A stretch of 64,000 bases of DNA from Cercis canadensis (taxonomy: Eukaryota > Streptophyta > Magnoliopsida > Fabales > Fabaceae): the NCBI GenBank assembly GCA_003255065.1, contig QAOA01000553.1:109532-173531 (forward strand), written 5' to 3'. Below the pieces are notes generated by a model. The model worked only from the letters and a program-made list of their open reading frames with translations. It did not search any database and was not told where the DNA came from. The stretch's first letter is position 1; each line of letters opens with the position of its first letter. Below are positions 39,311 through 52,253 of this stretch, piece by piece. The position numbers and the translations under genes are program-made.

Positions 39311-41457
39311 TCAATACTTCTCTGCTACAGGCCTAGAAGGGAAAAGCCTCAAAAGAAACGTCATCAATGACCAAAGGCACACCATACCTAGAACTTGGAA
39401 GGTCACTATCATTGCAAATAGGGCGCCAGTTCGTTCTAGCAATTCTGGGGTTGCAGGAAGCCCCTTCATGGAGAACATCAACTTCTCAACAAAATGAACC
39501 GCTTTTGTCAGCTGATACAGTCTATATACCTGGCAAATTAATTCACAATCTTATTAAACTGATTATTGCTTCAAACCCAAGTTTTCTTATCTCCCTCTCT
39601 CAGCTCTGCTCATATATCAAACTGCACTCGGACCTTTAATCAATTTAGAAAAGGAAAAGACAGGAAAAAGGGAACAAAAGATACCTCAAATATAACCGGG
39701 ACAACAGGCCAGCAAGATGATCCACGCTTGTCCAAATACATCTCAAATGCATATTGAGCAAGACAGCCAACTAAAAATGGAGCTACTGCAACCAGAGCTG
39801 CCAGGCCTATCGTTGGCCAAGTCACATACATAAGAAAGAGAGGAGCAACAACCTTGAAGCCCGTTGTGAGAAAAGCAGAGGTTAAGTACCCTCTCAAGCC
39901 TGTGATGAGACCCCATCTCTTTGTGCTGTACTGCAAATAAGGCCTCTGGACATCATCAGCCACACGCAGAAATGCCCCAAGGCCTATGTAGAACAGGGCC
40001 TCAGAAGATAATGAAGTTACAAAATCTGCATTTAATTGGACATGGAAATGATTATTAGAGATATTTTCCCCCACCTTTTACAAGGTTGAAAACAAACAAA
40101 TCCATAAGGATACACAAAAATTCATCCAGACATATGAGAACACCATATGTAAAATTTATCTTAATCAAAGATAGTCTTTAGAAATGCATCAAACTTCTGA
40201 AGAAGAACTTCATGGGGATTAAAAAATAAGAAAAAAGCTTATGCCAGTGATGCAACAGAATTTAAATAGCAAACAAAAGGCTTCCATGTATACACAGAAA
40301 TTGCATATTCATATCAATCTGAAATAATCTACAAAAAGAAAGTATGAGTCAAAATTCAACGTATATGTAAGCGAACTAATAACAATATGACTGAAGTATA
40401 CATTTACATTACACAACCAAGAGGCTCCAGTAATACAGCAGAATCCAAAGAAGAGTTACATTCACAACGCAACAATTCCACAACATGGCTATTCTTCTAA
40501 TCCATCATTACCACCACCTATAGTTTCTTTTAGTTTCCTCTTACATAAGCTCTCAAAGTTATTATTATGATATATGGAGGCACTTTTACCAAGTTTTTGT
40601 TTTTATAACACAAATAATTATCAATCAATTTCAACCCAATACAGAAGTGGAAATCTAGACACTGTAGAGCAAATACAAAGTTCCATAAAATACCTACGAG
40701 AATCTCATCCATGAAGAAAGCCTCAATTACATTGCCAATGAAGAACTGTGGAAGAATCAAAGATGATATAAACGCAACAGGGGCCAAAACCCAGAAGAAG
40801 GAGCCCTTGTGTTGTTGGAAAGGAGCAGACATCAACTTCCCTTCTTCTACCAACTGATGTGTCAACCCATGAAAAGAAACAGAACCTGATTTACCACGAA
40901 ATGGTTCCACCCCAGCATATCTAGTAACAGGCACACTAGAACTTTGGTTTCCACGAACTTCCAAGCCACCGTCTCCACTGGAATTCGAAGCATGTATAAC
41001 AGGCCTTTTGTTCAAGCTCAACAGAAGAAACTCTTTCATCTGCCATTTTAAACCTGGAATCAGATAGCGCACAGAAATTCATTTTATCAAAGGGTATTAT
41101 AAACAATATGGGTAAAATAAAGCACTGATCGGTTTCAAAGAAGTGGGTGGGAAAGAAGAGAAAGAAAATGTGCAAGGGCAGAGTAAACAGAATGCTTTAA
41201 GCTTTACACTTTACATTTCGTTGCATTTCCAATCCGGAATCTCTGATATCCTAATCCCGCTTGGTTACGAGTGGCCTGTGAATAAACATTAAGAATAAGA
41301 AGCAACTAAGTCTTATTCCTCGTATGACAGCAGAGTTACCATGAAAAATCTATGGATAAAATTCACTTACAATTTGACAAGGAACTAAGCTTAGACGATG
41401 ATTAGATGATCCAAATGTAAGAGAGGGAAGTCCGCGACAAACAGATTGCAGTTCCAT
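39311..41457 (-). CDS. predicted plastid-targeted multi-pass membrane protein, 355 aa, function unknown
   Basis: The only non-CRK, non-transposon gene. Five exons: 41371-41457, 41215-41275, 40694-41053, 39685-40025, 39311-39529; phases join without stops to 1068 nt (355 codons plus stop). The N-terminus (MELQSVCRGLPSL..) is Ser/Arg-rich and free of acidic residues after Glu2, like a transit peptide. Hydrophobic segments follow: around WVLAPVAFISSLILPQFFIG, then several in exon 4 (ALFYIGLGAFL, VVAPLFLMYVTWPTIGLAALVAV, VAPFLVGCLAQYAF) and one in exon 5 (FAMIVTFQVLGMVCLWSLM). I do not recognise the family with certainty, so plastid location and membrane topology are inferences. Its first three exons are duplicated at 51,038-51,801. 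Confidence 0.8.
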
Positions 41458-41956
41458 TTTTGAATTTAGGATTTTAGGACAGTGAGCAAGCGAGTCCTTT
41501 TACAGCTAAAACCCTACTTCTTGACTCGTAGTGGAGCTTCTGCTCCTTTACGGTTCGTTTTCGGTCCAAGTTGATACGTCGTCGTTGGAGTTATCCCGTT
41601 TAGTAAATTTTTTTTTTTTTTTAGAATTACTAAATAGAATGCTTAACACAAAATAATATTTATTCTCAAGAGAAACCCACTTTTAAACCACAAATATTAT
41701 TTGAAGAGACAATAATTTGAAATGAAAATCTACTGGACCATAAGGTACAAAACTAGCTCCTAAAAAAAAAATAAATTGCTTGAAAAAGAAAATTTCACTG
41801 GACATCTGTGTCTTTGCATATATACACGTTGATATGCCCAATGTCTTTGCATCACACTTTACATAGTTTACAATTAACCAAACAAGTCCCGATCTGGAAA
41901 TGCTTGAGTCATTAATGTACAATAGAATGATCCCCAGATTGGCACAAAGGGTAAAT
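41458..41956. other. intergenic between plastid gene promoter and CRK J; MULE empty site
   Basis: Promoter side of the plastid-protein gene, then the 3' flank of CRK J. The 9-mer TACAAAACT at 41,746-41,754 is the unoccupied equivalent of the MULE insertion site at 52,094-52,102. Confidence 0.6.
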
Positions 41957-44567
41957 TCATCGTGGTAAAATAGCAGATGCTATAAGCTCATTCACAGAGG
42001 GATTTGTTAGTGAAGATGGATCAATTAGAACCCCTTTACCCAGACAAAATGCTGGTTGTCTTGGTTGGGGAAGTGCCACTGATTCACTTCCTAGCTGAAC
42101 CACTACATCTGACATGGTGGGCCTATCTCCTGGATCTTCCTGCACACATAAAAGCCCAATATGCATGAACCTTATAACTTCAGAGACAAGACATGATCCC
42201 AGTAACACAGGATCCACAAATTCCATTTTCCTTCCATCATTCCATAGTTGCCAAGCCTGTCAATTGTTTTAGCAAGATTATAATTCCAACAAAGGAAAAT
42301 ATAGTAGTTTACTTATTGATTATCAAACAACTGCTACTAAGTCAAGTGTTTGATGAAATTTACATGTGCTAGCAGTGTCGGTGCAAGTTCAGTGAGGTAA
42401 AAGCCATTGTTTTTCTTCCCATTGATGATCTCAAGCAATATGACACCAAAACTGAAAACATCAGATTTCACGGAGAATAGTCCCTCCATCGCGTACTCTG
42501 GAGCCATATAGCCACTATTTTGTATATTAGCATCATTTGGGATTTATAATAAACAAGACATGGGAATACAACAAATGGAGGAAGTATATACAATACATAA
42601 AAAAAAAATGACTTACTATGTTCCCACAATTCTTTTGGTGTTAGCTGTATTCTGTTGTTCATAAAAAATTCTCGCCATACCAAAATCTGATATTTTAGCA
42701 ATCATTTCATGGTCTAACAATACATTATTTGGTTTTAGATCTCTGTGAATGATTTTAAGCCGAGACTCCTCATGAAGGTAAAGTAGTCCTTTGGCAATGC
42801 CAATGATTATGCCATAGCATGTCTTCCAGTCAAGTTGTGATCGTCTTTCTGGATCTAAAAAAAAAACTGAAGAGTCATGGTCTTATCATCTAGTTTAAAA
42901 CCAACAAAAGGGGAAAAGTACAAACCAAATATAAGTTGATCAAGGCTTTTGTTGGACATAAACTCGTATATGAGCAGCTTTTCCTCTCCCTCCAAGCCAC
43001 AGCCCAAGAGCCTCACTAGATTCCTGTGTTGAAGTTTTGCTATGAGTATGACCTCATTTTTGAACTCCTCTATGCCTTGCCAAGACTTTCTTGATAACCT
43101 TTTTACTGCTACTTCCTTCCCATCTGGTAGAACACCCTGAAAATGTGATTTCCAAGATCAAACATAATGATAGGCATGGCAACACTGAGGCCAAAAGAAT
43201 AACTAAAGATTGTTTTACCTTGTACACTGAACCAAACCCTCCCTGTCCAACCTTATTTGTAACAGAAAAATCATCAGTAGCTTCCTTGATGGTTGCTAAA
43301 TTCAAGAACAACAGTCCCTCAGAACTAATCAATTCACCTTCTTCTGTAACTGCTACTTCCTTGGGGCTTGCTAACTCTTGCAATAGCATCTTTTCGTTTT
43401 TGGCTTGATCTGTTTTTTTTTTTTTTTCAAAGGAAATAAGAAAGTAACTGATGTTAGTAATCCTTTCATTATTTATGATGGTTGACTAATTGTAAATATA
43501 AAGAAGTTCACCTCTGTCTCTTCCATGTTTTCTCCTATAATAAGCATACAACCCAATAAGAGTTGCTAATAATAACATTGAGGCACATGCAATCAACACA
43601 AACCTCCAGGTCTTCCATTTCCGTTCTGCTTATGAATTTAAATAAACTGTTATTACTTTTCCAAGTTGATAATAAAGATGGAAACCAATCTTGAATATAA
43701 AGAAGTGAGGAATTAAACTCCTTATGGCCTTTTGGGAAAATATGATCAATTATTTCTCATGCATAGACATATACAGTCATATTTAGAAACCTTACCTCTG
43801 GAAGTTGAGTAAATCAACAGGTAATCTGAGGTGTTGAAGAACTGAGACAATTCAAACCTCATGTTGCAAGTCCGGCTAAGAAGAATCCCACCTTCGCGAT
43901 AGGAGCAGCATGCTTTAAGATCTGCCAATGCTGAACTCAAACAAGTATGACAATCTTCTTGAGACATATCCCTGGTGCACTGGACAAGACCATATATTTT
44001 CCTTTTCCTAGAAAATCTGATTTCCCCAGTTGCAAATATTTTACTAGAGTTGAAAGCAGCCTCATTTGAGAGATTATTCATTAAATATGTCAGCACTTTA
44101 TTGAATTGAATAGGGTCTGATACATTCCTCTTCTGCTTAATCTGCTCTGGATACTTTCCAGTATAAACATATCTCCCAAAAAACATCTGAAAGGAGTACC
44201 GAACCTGGCAAAGCTCATACCATATTAGTGCATCTTCACTGTGGCAACTATTCAGGATATCTTGGCTTGCTTTCTCTACGCAATTCTGACAAACAGTGGA
44301 GTTGGTAACATCCCCTCTACACAGTGCTTGTCCATAGACCTTATCTTCCCCCTCCCCAATAGATGTGTTGTAGAAACCTGTAACTGAGGTGTTGGAGGGG
44401 AGTGACTGCAGAAGAAGCTTGAGGTTATTATAAAATGAACTGTTGAGGCTGTAATCTGGAAATTCGGTTGGACAAAAAGTGAAGACGGGGTCTGCTCCAG
44501 AAACATTGTGGATAAATAACATGGGAATGATGAAGAAAAGCATAGCTGAAAATCTATCTTTGGACAT
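41957..44567 (-). CDS. CRK: CRK J: intact cysteine-rich receptor-like kinase, 658 aa
   Basis: Seven exons: 43796-44567, 43512-43625, 43219-43409, 42926-43136, 42617-42854, 42364-42514, 41957-42256; total 1977 nt, 658 codons plus stop. ATG at 44567, signal peptide [22 protein letters not shown]26-1 is slightly unusual, with nine residues in the first spacing ([14 protein letters not shown]); DUF26-2 is canonical ([13 protein letters not shown]). TM exon has [20 protein letters not shown] then RRK. Kinase: [45 protein letters not shown] lies about 30 bases upstream of the start. Belongs to a different CRK subgroup from A-I (APEYAMEG, longer third exon). Duplicated as J2. Confidence 0.9.
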
Positions 44568-45979
44568 TTTCCTAATATCGCAATAATCACCTTTTTATAC
44601 TTTTGAAGCAGAGAAGTGCCTGAATATGGAATGAACATATAGCTCTCGCAAAATGATCAGAAAGTGAAGAGAAATTTCCTTTTTGGAAGTGGAAACTAAC
44701 TGGAAATATATTTATCATGAATTCTTCAGCAGAAAATCACTGGAACTATGAGCTTCCCATAATTAATATGAGGTTGGTAAACGGTTTTATTTTATTTAAA
44801 GTCTTCTGTACTCCTGATTTCTGTTGAATAATTTAGAATCTATCCAAAGTCTCTATCAACGGCCGGCTAGGCTGAATCATTGAGAGAGTGGCTTGATTTT
44901 ATAAAACGGTGGACATCCTCTTGACCTTTGCCTTGAATTCCAAGCAACATATTATGAAATGGTACATAACTACTATGTTATCAACCTAAAAAGTCAAACA
45001 AATTATCAATGATATATACCTTAGTGGTTCTATAGGAACAAAGCTAAACAATTCATGGATGACTTTCTGTTGTAGATAGAGAAATCCTAATAATTCGTAG
45101 ATATGACTGCAAACCCAATGCAGCTCCAATTTGGTTACCATTACAATGGTGGATTTCACTTTGAAATGCGATCTATGACCAAATCCAAATGAGAAAAGCC
45201 TTGAATTTTTCTTTGATTCGTAAGTCATAGGTTCAAGTTCCAAACTGTCCCAGACCGAAAAGTCAGTAAACTGATTATTATAATTAATCAGCATAATTTC
45301 CTTAACAGTGTTTAATACCATAGCTTTAATGGAAATCTAGTGCAGTTCGTATTTCATTGACCAACAGCAACACCCTAAAGTCAAACTGTATAAGCTCAAA
45401 ACCCTCAATGTGGTTACTACCATTTTGTGTTTGAATTTTTCTTTATAGAAAATTCAATTGACATGCTCTTGGCCCTTCTCATATTTTCCTAGTTAGTCCT
45501 TTTTAAGAGATGATGTGAAATAACTTCTAGAATCTGACTAGTGATCACATGAATTCAATTTTGCATATTGTCAGTCTGCAAGATGCAGAAGATATCGACA
45601 AATTTCCGAAGTGACAACCTTAACCCTTGTTATTCCCATTTTAGGTTTTTGTCTCCCTCATTAATGAGTCTCATATAGAACAAAGTGAAACTTAAGTTTG
45701 TGATGTGTTCCTCTGTAAACTTCAGAACGAACGAGATGGAAGTAAGTGTAAATTTCGAACCCCATGTGATGGACATGGAGACTGTAACATAACCAGTTGT
45801 ATGAACAAATGGGTCCACAAACAACTTAACATTTTTCTATTTTTGAAGTTTACATAGATTCAAACCCAAGGCATTGCCCCTAACTGCAAGCCTGCCTTGC
45901 CATTTGAGTTATTCCAAGTGGCTATTAGTGTACATTTTAAAAGAAAAGCAGAGTTTTTGTTCCATAGAGTAAAAATACA
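44568..45979. other. intergenic between CRK J and CRK K
   Basis: CRK J promoter near 44,568-44,700, then sequence duplicated at 62,096-63,507. Open frames at 44,986-45,321 and 45,630-45,824 recur in the second copy simply by duplication and show no domain. A tRNA-like repeat candidate lies at 45,840-45,940. Confidence 0.5.
45840..45940 (-). repeat. possible tRNA-derived SINE fragment
   Basis: On the minus strand an A-box-like stretch (AATAACTCAAATGGCAAGGC) is followed about 30 bases on by a B-box-like stretch (CCTTGGGTTTGAATCTA). Repeated at about 63,368-63,468 by the tandem duplication. No tail or target duplication identified. Confidence 0.35.
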
Positions 45980-48900
45980 CTAGCGTGGTACAATTTGAAA
46001 AATGGTTAAACCATTGACCGAGTGTTGTTCATAATCTGGCCCATTGCTACCATTATCATTTAATTTTCCCACAGAAAATGGTGGTCGTTCTGGTTGGACC
46101 TGAGTTGCTGATTCACTTTTCAACATTAAAACAACTGAAGACATGGTTGGCCTGTCATATGCATCTTCCTGAACACATAGTAATCCAATGTTCATGTATG
46201 TTAGAAACTGATCCTGACAGCATGAATCAGCTAACAAAGGATCCATCAAGTCCAGCCCCTTTCCATCATTCCATAGATGCCATGCCTGCACCATCATTCA
46301 TCATGTTTAGCAATGACTGTTATCAAGAATCCACTCAACCCAAAGAACTAAATAATTGAATATAAAGGGCAGCGCAATTCAACTCTGACTATTTGCTCAT
46401 GAACGCTCTCATGCTATATCAAAATAATTTAACCTAAAAACTTAGGTCTTCTATTTTCAAATGACACTTTTTAGTTCATCAAATTTTACAAAATGAACAA
46501 ATTGGTCCACATCTCTAACACTATAAAAAAATTTCACATCAGTGTCACGTGGCTGTCATGTAAGCACTACTGTTAATTTTTTAACTATGTTAAGGATGTG
46601 GATCAATTCGTTTATTTTGTGAAATTGAAAGAACTAAAAAGTTTAGTTTGAAAATAGGAGGACCAAAATGTTCATTTCACCAAAATAGGAGACCAAAATT
46701 GTATTTAAGCCAAAAACTTAAGTTATTAAGCAAGCTCAAAATAAAATTTTATCTATAAATATTGCTAAATTCATTAGCAATTTGAAAAGCAAAAACTTAC
46801 ATATGCCAGAAGGTTAGGAGAATGTTTGGAGGGAAAAAAAACTTGCGTTATGTCTCCCTGTAATGATCTCAAGCAAGAGTACTCCAAAGGCAAAGACATC
46901 ATATTTAATAGAATATAATCCCTCCATAGCATATTCTGGAGCCAAGTATCCACTATTCAAACAAAAAGTATAAGGGGTGTAAACCTACTATTAAGCAAGT
47001 AAAAATTATTAAGAAAATAAATCCTACAAGAAACTAGGTACTTACTATGTTCCAACTATTGTGGCAATGTTAGTTTCACCTTCATTTCCTGCAAATATCC
47101 TTGCCATTCCAAAGTCTGAGATCTTTGGATTCATGTCATGGTCTAACAATACATTACTTGCTTTAAGTCCCTATGAATTATTCTTAGTCGAGAATCTTCG
47201 TGAAGGTAAAGGATTCCTCTTGCTAGCCCATTTATTATGTTAAGGCGTTTACTCCAACTGAGTTGTGCATGTTGCCTTGGATCTGTCCATAAATTGAAAA
47301 TATGCAGATAATGAAATTCTAACTGTATTATAATTAATTGACTAGAAGTCAATCTCTCTCCTCATGATGAATTTTTTAAATTTTATCAGAGGTGAAAAAA
47401 TAAACATACCAAAAAGGACAACGTCTAGGCTGCCATTGGGCATAAATTCATAAACAAGAAGCTTTTCCTCTCCATCAACACAAAATCCCAGAAGCTTCAC
47501 AAGATTTTTGTGTTGAAGTTTCATTATCACTAGAACCTCGTTTATGAATTCCTCTGAGCCCTGCTCAGAGCAGGTTGAAAGCCTCTTTACTGCTACTTCC
47601 TGTCCATCACTTAGTATGCCCTGCTAAATTCATTTATTATTTTCACCATGATCAGCTTGCAAGGAAAAGGAATGAATGTTCCAAAACTCCAAGTTATAAG
47701 CTCAATAAATTGACCTCCAAAGCCTCAGGCATTATAAATTTGATCACCTTGTAAACAGGGCCAAAGCCACCTTGGCCAAGCTTGTATAAATCAGAAAAGT
47801 TTCCGGTAGCTGCGCAGAGAGATGAGAGATCAATATAAGGGAATTCCTCAGATCTCCTGTCACTTCTCCTGTGAAAACTCCGGTGATGAAACACGTTGTC
47901 ACCTTGTTGACTCAAGTTATGAAGCTCAATTAGATGACTGAAAGTTCCATTCCCACCTGCAAACCAAGAACTTAGTCAGATAAAAAGAAATGAAAAAAAA
48001 TCAAGAAATCACAAGAAACCTTCTAATAGCATGCCTACTTTTTCGATTTCTGTTCTTCATGACACAGCATATGCAGCAGCAGAAAATTATAGCCAACCAT
48101 GCCACAGCTATAAGGCCTGTGATCATCCATATTTTGCTAGCACCATCTGCATAGAGGATAAATCAGATACAATGTTTAATTGTGTCTTTACTTTCAAGAC
48201 CATTGTTCATAGTGATTTAAAATGCTTACTTTTGCCTTTACCACTGCTTGAAGTGTCAGTAGGGCCAGTGGCACCTTCATAAAAGGGGTAAAATTCATAT
48301 CTTAAGTAACAGCTACGACTTAGAATTCTGGCACCAATGGAGGCATAGCAACAACCTGGTATATCTGTTATGGCACTTCTCAGGCATGCACTGCAATCAG
48401 CGGCTGATAAATCTCTAGTGCACTGACCTAATGCATATATTGTTTCATCTTCAAAGGGCACATCTTTTGTAGCATACATGTTTGCTGAAGGACTAAAAGC
48501 CGCCATCTGAGTTATGTTATACAATACTTCATTTACTGCATACTCAAATTTTTCTGGTTCTGGATTATTCTGCATATTATCTCTGCCAATATTTCCTGTG
48601 ACGTGCACTTTGCCAAAGAAGTTTCTACTGGAATACCTTAATTGGCATTCATCCTCCCAAACAACCGCTTCTTCTGCTTGAGGACAAAGTTTCACAATGT
48701 CCTGCCTTGCAGTGTCTATGCATTTTTGGCACGTTTCACTTGTGACATAGTTGAGGCACATGTAGAGGCTGTAAACTCTATCCGAGTCATTCCCAGAAGA
48801 GGCATTATAGGACTTGGAGATAGAAGCATTAATGGGTAGAGAAACGAGCACGTTATTGAGGTTTTACTGAAACAAACTACCATTTCTGTAGCTGGTGCTT

Positions 48901-49019
48901 TTTGAACAGATAATACAAGGAGGGTCTGCGAAGGCAACGTCTGAAAGGAAAGCAAGAGAACTAAAGAGCAGAGATAGAATGGATTTGGAAACAACCATTG
49001 GAATTGGAATATGAGCCAT
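45980..49019 (-). pseudogene. CRK K: near-complete CRK with several inactivating lesions
   Basis: Exons: DUF26 exon about 48,228-49,019 (ATG at 49,019; signal peptide; CLNYVTSETCQKC and CTRDLSAADCSAC), TM exon about 48,031-48,148, [10 protein letters not shown] exon about 47,747-47,957, AVKRL exon about 47,407-47,622, catalytic exon about 47,047-47,284, exon about 46,797-46,954, last exon 45,980-46,285. Lesions: TAA at 48,864-48,866 soon after the signal peptide (LFQ stop NLNNV); a one-base loss at about 47,170 just after HRDLK; an extra T in a T8 run (46,834-46,841) shifting the frame before [15 protein letters not shown] and APEY residues themselves are intact, so decay is recent. Confidence 0.8.
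46445..46711. mobile_element. short Mutator-like MITE in a CRK K intron, 267 bp
   Basis: Flanked by a perfect 9-bp repeat AAAAACTTA (46,436-46,444 and 46,712-46,720). Its halves are imperfect inverted repeats of about 80 bp, both containing GGTC..C.TATTTTCAAA and TTTTTAGTTC blocks, so it could fold into a long hairpin. No coding capacity. The start of the same element is visible in the second duplication unit just before the window ends. Confidence 0.6.
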
Positions 49020-49954
49020 TTCTGCAATTCTGATTCTGAATGCTCATTCAGCAGTACAAATTTTTCACCTTGGCTGGGGAAAAGAAATACAGAAAGACGA
49101 AGAATGGAACAAAGAAAGGAAACTATTGGGTAATTGAATGATAGAGAAATTTCATTCTGTGGGTCACGAAACTAAGCTGATTTGACCAAAGAAAAATAAG
49201 ATATCAAATTACCCAGAAGCAGCTAATCAATCTGGGGTTGATTCAAACTGATCAAATGCAAAGAACTAGGTCCGTGGAATGGTTCAAATTCAACCAAATA
49301 TCTGTGGTTTTCAGAAAGCTTTATTTCTTTTATTTTTTACATTTAAAAATTGTGTACTATGTAAGCAGAGGAATTCCTTCACCAAAAAAAAAAAAAAAAA
49401 AATAGAAAACAAGCTAATTCAGTCAGAATTTTATATGTTAATTAAGCTGTACTTAGTGTTGAAATGATTGTTCACTTGACCTGGACCATATATGCTTCAA
49501 TCAATGTGTGTATCAGATGAGTGTTTAAAGAACATAAAGAAGCACCTTCCAGTATAATAGATAAGCAAGACATGACACTGAAACTAACAGAAAGCACACC
49601 GATTTATTTCAATACTAAGTTCGGCAGAACAGCGTGGTAGAGCCAATTCCCAATTGATTAATTAAGATATTAACTGGACGCATCAATGTTTTATTAAATT
49701 TTCCCCTTTAATTTAACATAGGTCAGAAGAATATAAGTTTCGTTTCATTGAAAAGTGGGGATAATAACAAAAAAAAAGCTATGTACATGCGATGTACTTC
49801 TGTTCATATATGGAAATGTTACAGTGTCTCTGACTCGGAGAAATGAGGAGAAAGAAAACAAAGATGGAATGCTTTATTGATATTAAAATATATGTACATG
49901 TCGTGTTTGGTATAAATTGCCTCTGTAGAGCGATTTCATAACCAAAGTGTGAAA
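49020..49954. other. intergenic between CRK K and CRK L
   Basis: Upstream region of K, then the 3' flank of L. Contains an A-run of about 18 at 49,385. No gene recognised. Confidence 0.45.
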
Positions 49955-50463
49955 TCATCGTGCTAAAACAGAAGATGCTAGAAGCTCATTCATAGAGGAA
50001 TCTGTTAGTGGAGATGGATCAACTGGAACCGCTTTACGCAAAGAAAATGCTGGTTGTTTTGGTTTTGGAAGTTCCATTAATTCACTCCCAAGATGAACCA
50101 CCACATCTGACATGCTGGGTCTATCTTCTGGGTCTTCTTGTACACATAGAAGCCCAATATGCATCCATTTTATAGCTTCAGAGGCAGGGCATGCTTCCAG
50201 TAACGTAGCGTCCATAAATTCTATTTCTCTCCCTTCATTCCATAGCCGCCATGCCTGTCATAGTTTTCCAAGAAATGTGAATTTACTTGTCTGGTTAATA
50301 GAAGGAATGGTACTAAAGTGCTTAGAAGAAAATTACATATGCCAGCAGTGTCGAGGCAAGTTCAGTGAAAAAAAAAACCACTATTTCTTTTCCCACTTAT
50401 GATCTCAAGCAGGATGATACCAAAGCTGAAAACATCAGATTTCATAGAAAACAGTCCCTCCAT
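49955..50463 (-). pseudogene. CRK L: 3' end only, cut at the tandem-duplication junction
   Basis: Last exon 49,955-50,254 (AWRLWNEGREIEFMDATLLEA.. [15 protein letters not shown].. SSVLAR stop), close to CRK J's last exon. The preceding exon runs from about 50,338 and is cut at 50,463, just 5' of [16 protein letters not shown], where intron sequence of the plastid-protein gene begins. A run of ten T residues on the coding strand (50,368-50,377) puts FFF and [10 protein letters not shown] in different frames, the same place where K has a T-run frameshift. All upstream exons are absent here; a complete copy should lie at the right end of unit 2, outside the window. Confidence 0.8.
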
Positions 50464-51037
50464 TTCATCCAGACATATGAGAGCACCATATGTAAAATTT
50501 ATCTTAATCAAAGATAGTCTTTAGAAATGCATCAAACTTGTTAAGAAGAACTTCATGGGGATTAAAAAATAAGAAAAACGCTTATGCCAGTGATGCAACA
50601 GAATTTAAATAGCAAACAAAAGGCTTCCATGTATACACAGAAATTGCATATTCATATCAATCTGAAATAATCTACAAAAAGAAAGTATGAGTCAGAATTC
50701 AACGTATATGTAAGCGAACTAATAACAATATGAGAGTATATATTTACATTAAACAACCAAGAGGCTCCAGTAATACAGCAGAATCCAAAGAAGAGTTACA
50801 TTCACAACGCAGCAATTCCACAACATGGCTATTCTTCTAATCCATCATTACCACCACCTATAGTTTCTTTTAATTTCCTCTTACATAAGCTCTCAAAGTT
50901 ATTATTATTATGATATATGGAGGCACTTTTACCAAGTTTTTGTTTTCTATAACACAAATAATTATCAATCAATTTCAACCCAATACAGAAGTGGAAATTT
51001 AGACACTGTAGAGCAAATACAAAGTTCCATAAAATAC

Positions 51038-51801
51038 CTACGAGAATCTCATCCATGAAGAAAGCCTCAATTACATTGCCAATGAAGAACTGTGGAAGAA
51101 TCAAAGATGATATAAACGCAACAGGGGCCAAAACCCAGAAGAAGGAGCCCTTGTGTTGTTGGAAAGGAGCAGACATCAACTTCCCTTCTTCTACCAACTG
51201 ATGTGTCAACCCATGAAAAGAAACAGAACCTGATTTACCACGAAATGGTTCCACCCCAGCATATCTAGTAACAGGCACACTAGAACTTTGGTTTCCACGA
51301 ACTTCCAAGCCACCGTCTCCACTGGAATTCGAAGCATGTATAACAGGCCTTTTGTTCAAGCTCAACAGAAGAAACTCTTTCATCTGCCATTTTAAACCTG
51401 GAATCAGATAGCGCACAGAAATTCATTTTATCAAAGGGTATTATAAACAATATGGGTAAAATAAAGCACTGATCGGTTTCAAAGAAGTGGGTGGGAAAGA
51501 AGAGAAAGAAAATGTGCAAGGGCAGAGTAAACAGAATGCTTTAAGCTTTACACTTTACATTTCGTTGCATTTCCAATCCGGAATCTCTGATATCCTAATC
51601 CCGCTTGGTTACGAGTGGCCTGTGAATAAACATTAAGAATAAGAAGCAACTAAGTCTTATTCCTCGTATGACAGCAGAGTTACCATGAAAAATCTATGGA
51701 TAAAATTCACTTACAATTTGACAAGGAACTAAGCTTAGACGATGATTAGATGATCCAAATGTAAGAGAGGGAAGTCCGCGACAAACAGATTGCAGTTCCA
51801 T
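51038..51801 (-). pseudogene. 5'-truncated duplicate of the plastid-protein gene (exons 1-3 only)
   Basis: Exons 1-3 (51,715-51,801; 51,559-51,619; 51,038-51,397) and the promoter of the gene at 39,311-41,457 are repeated almost exactly, but unit 2 begins inside intron 3, so exons 4 and 5, with most membrane segments, are missing. Reading on past exon 3 into the intron stays open for some codons. Could be transcribed from its intact promoter into a truncated, probably useless product. Confidence 0.8.
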
Positions 51802-52253
51802 TTTTGAATTTAGGATTTTAGGACAGTGAGCAAGCAGTCCTTTTACAGCTAAAACCCTACTTCTCGACACGTAGTCGTAGTGGAGTTTCTGCTCCTTTAC
51901 GGTTCGTTTTCGGTCCAAGTTGATACGTCGTCGTTGGAGTTATCCCGTTTAGTAAATTTTTTTTTTTTTTAGAATTACTAAATAGAATGCTTAACACAAA
52001 ATAATATTTATTCTCAAGAGAAACCCACTTTCAAACCACAAATATTATTTTAAGAGACAATAATTTGAAATGAAAATCTACTGGACCATAAGGTACAAAA
52101 CTGGCGTTTTGACAGAAATATTACAATTAGCAAAAATATTTACACAAATATTACAATTTTCAAACTATTTACACAAATATTACACTTTTTTAAAATTCAA
52201 AAATTAAAAAAAAAAAGTTTTTCGAACGCGTGGGGCCCACCGGACACGCCATG

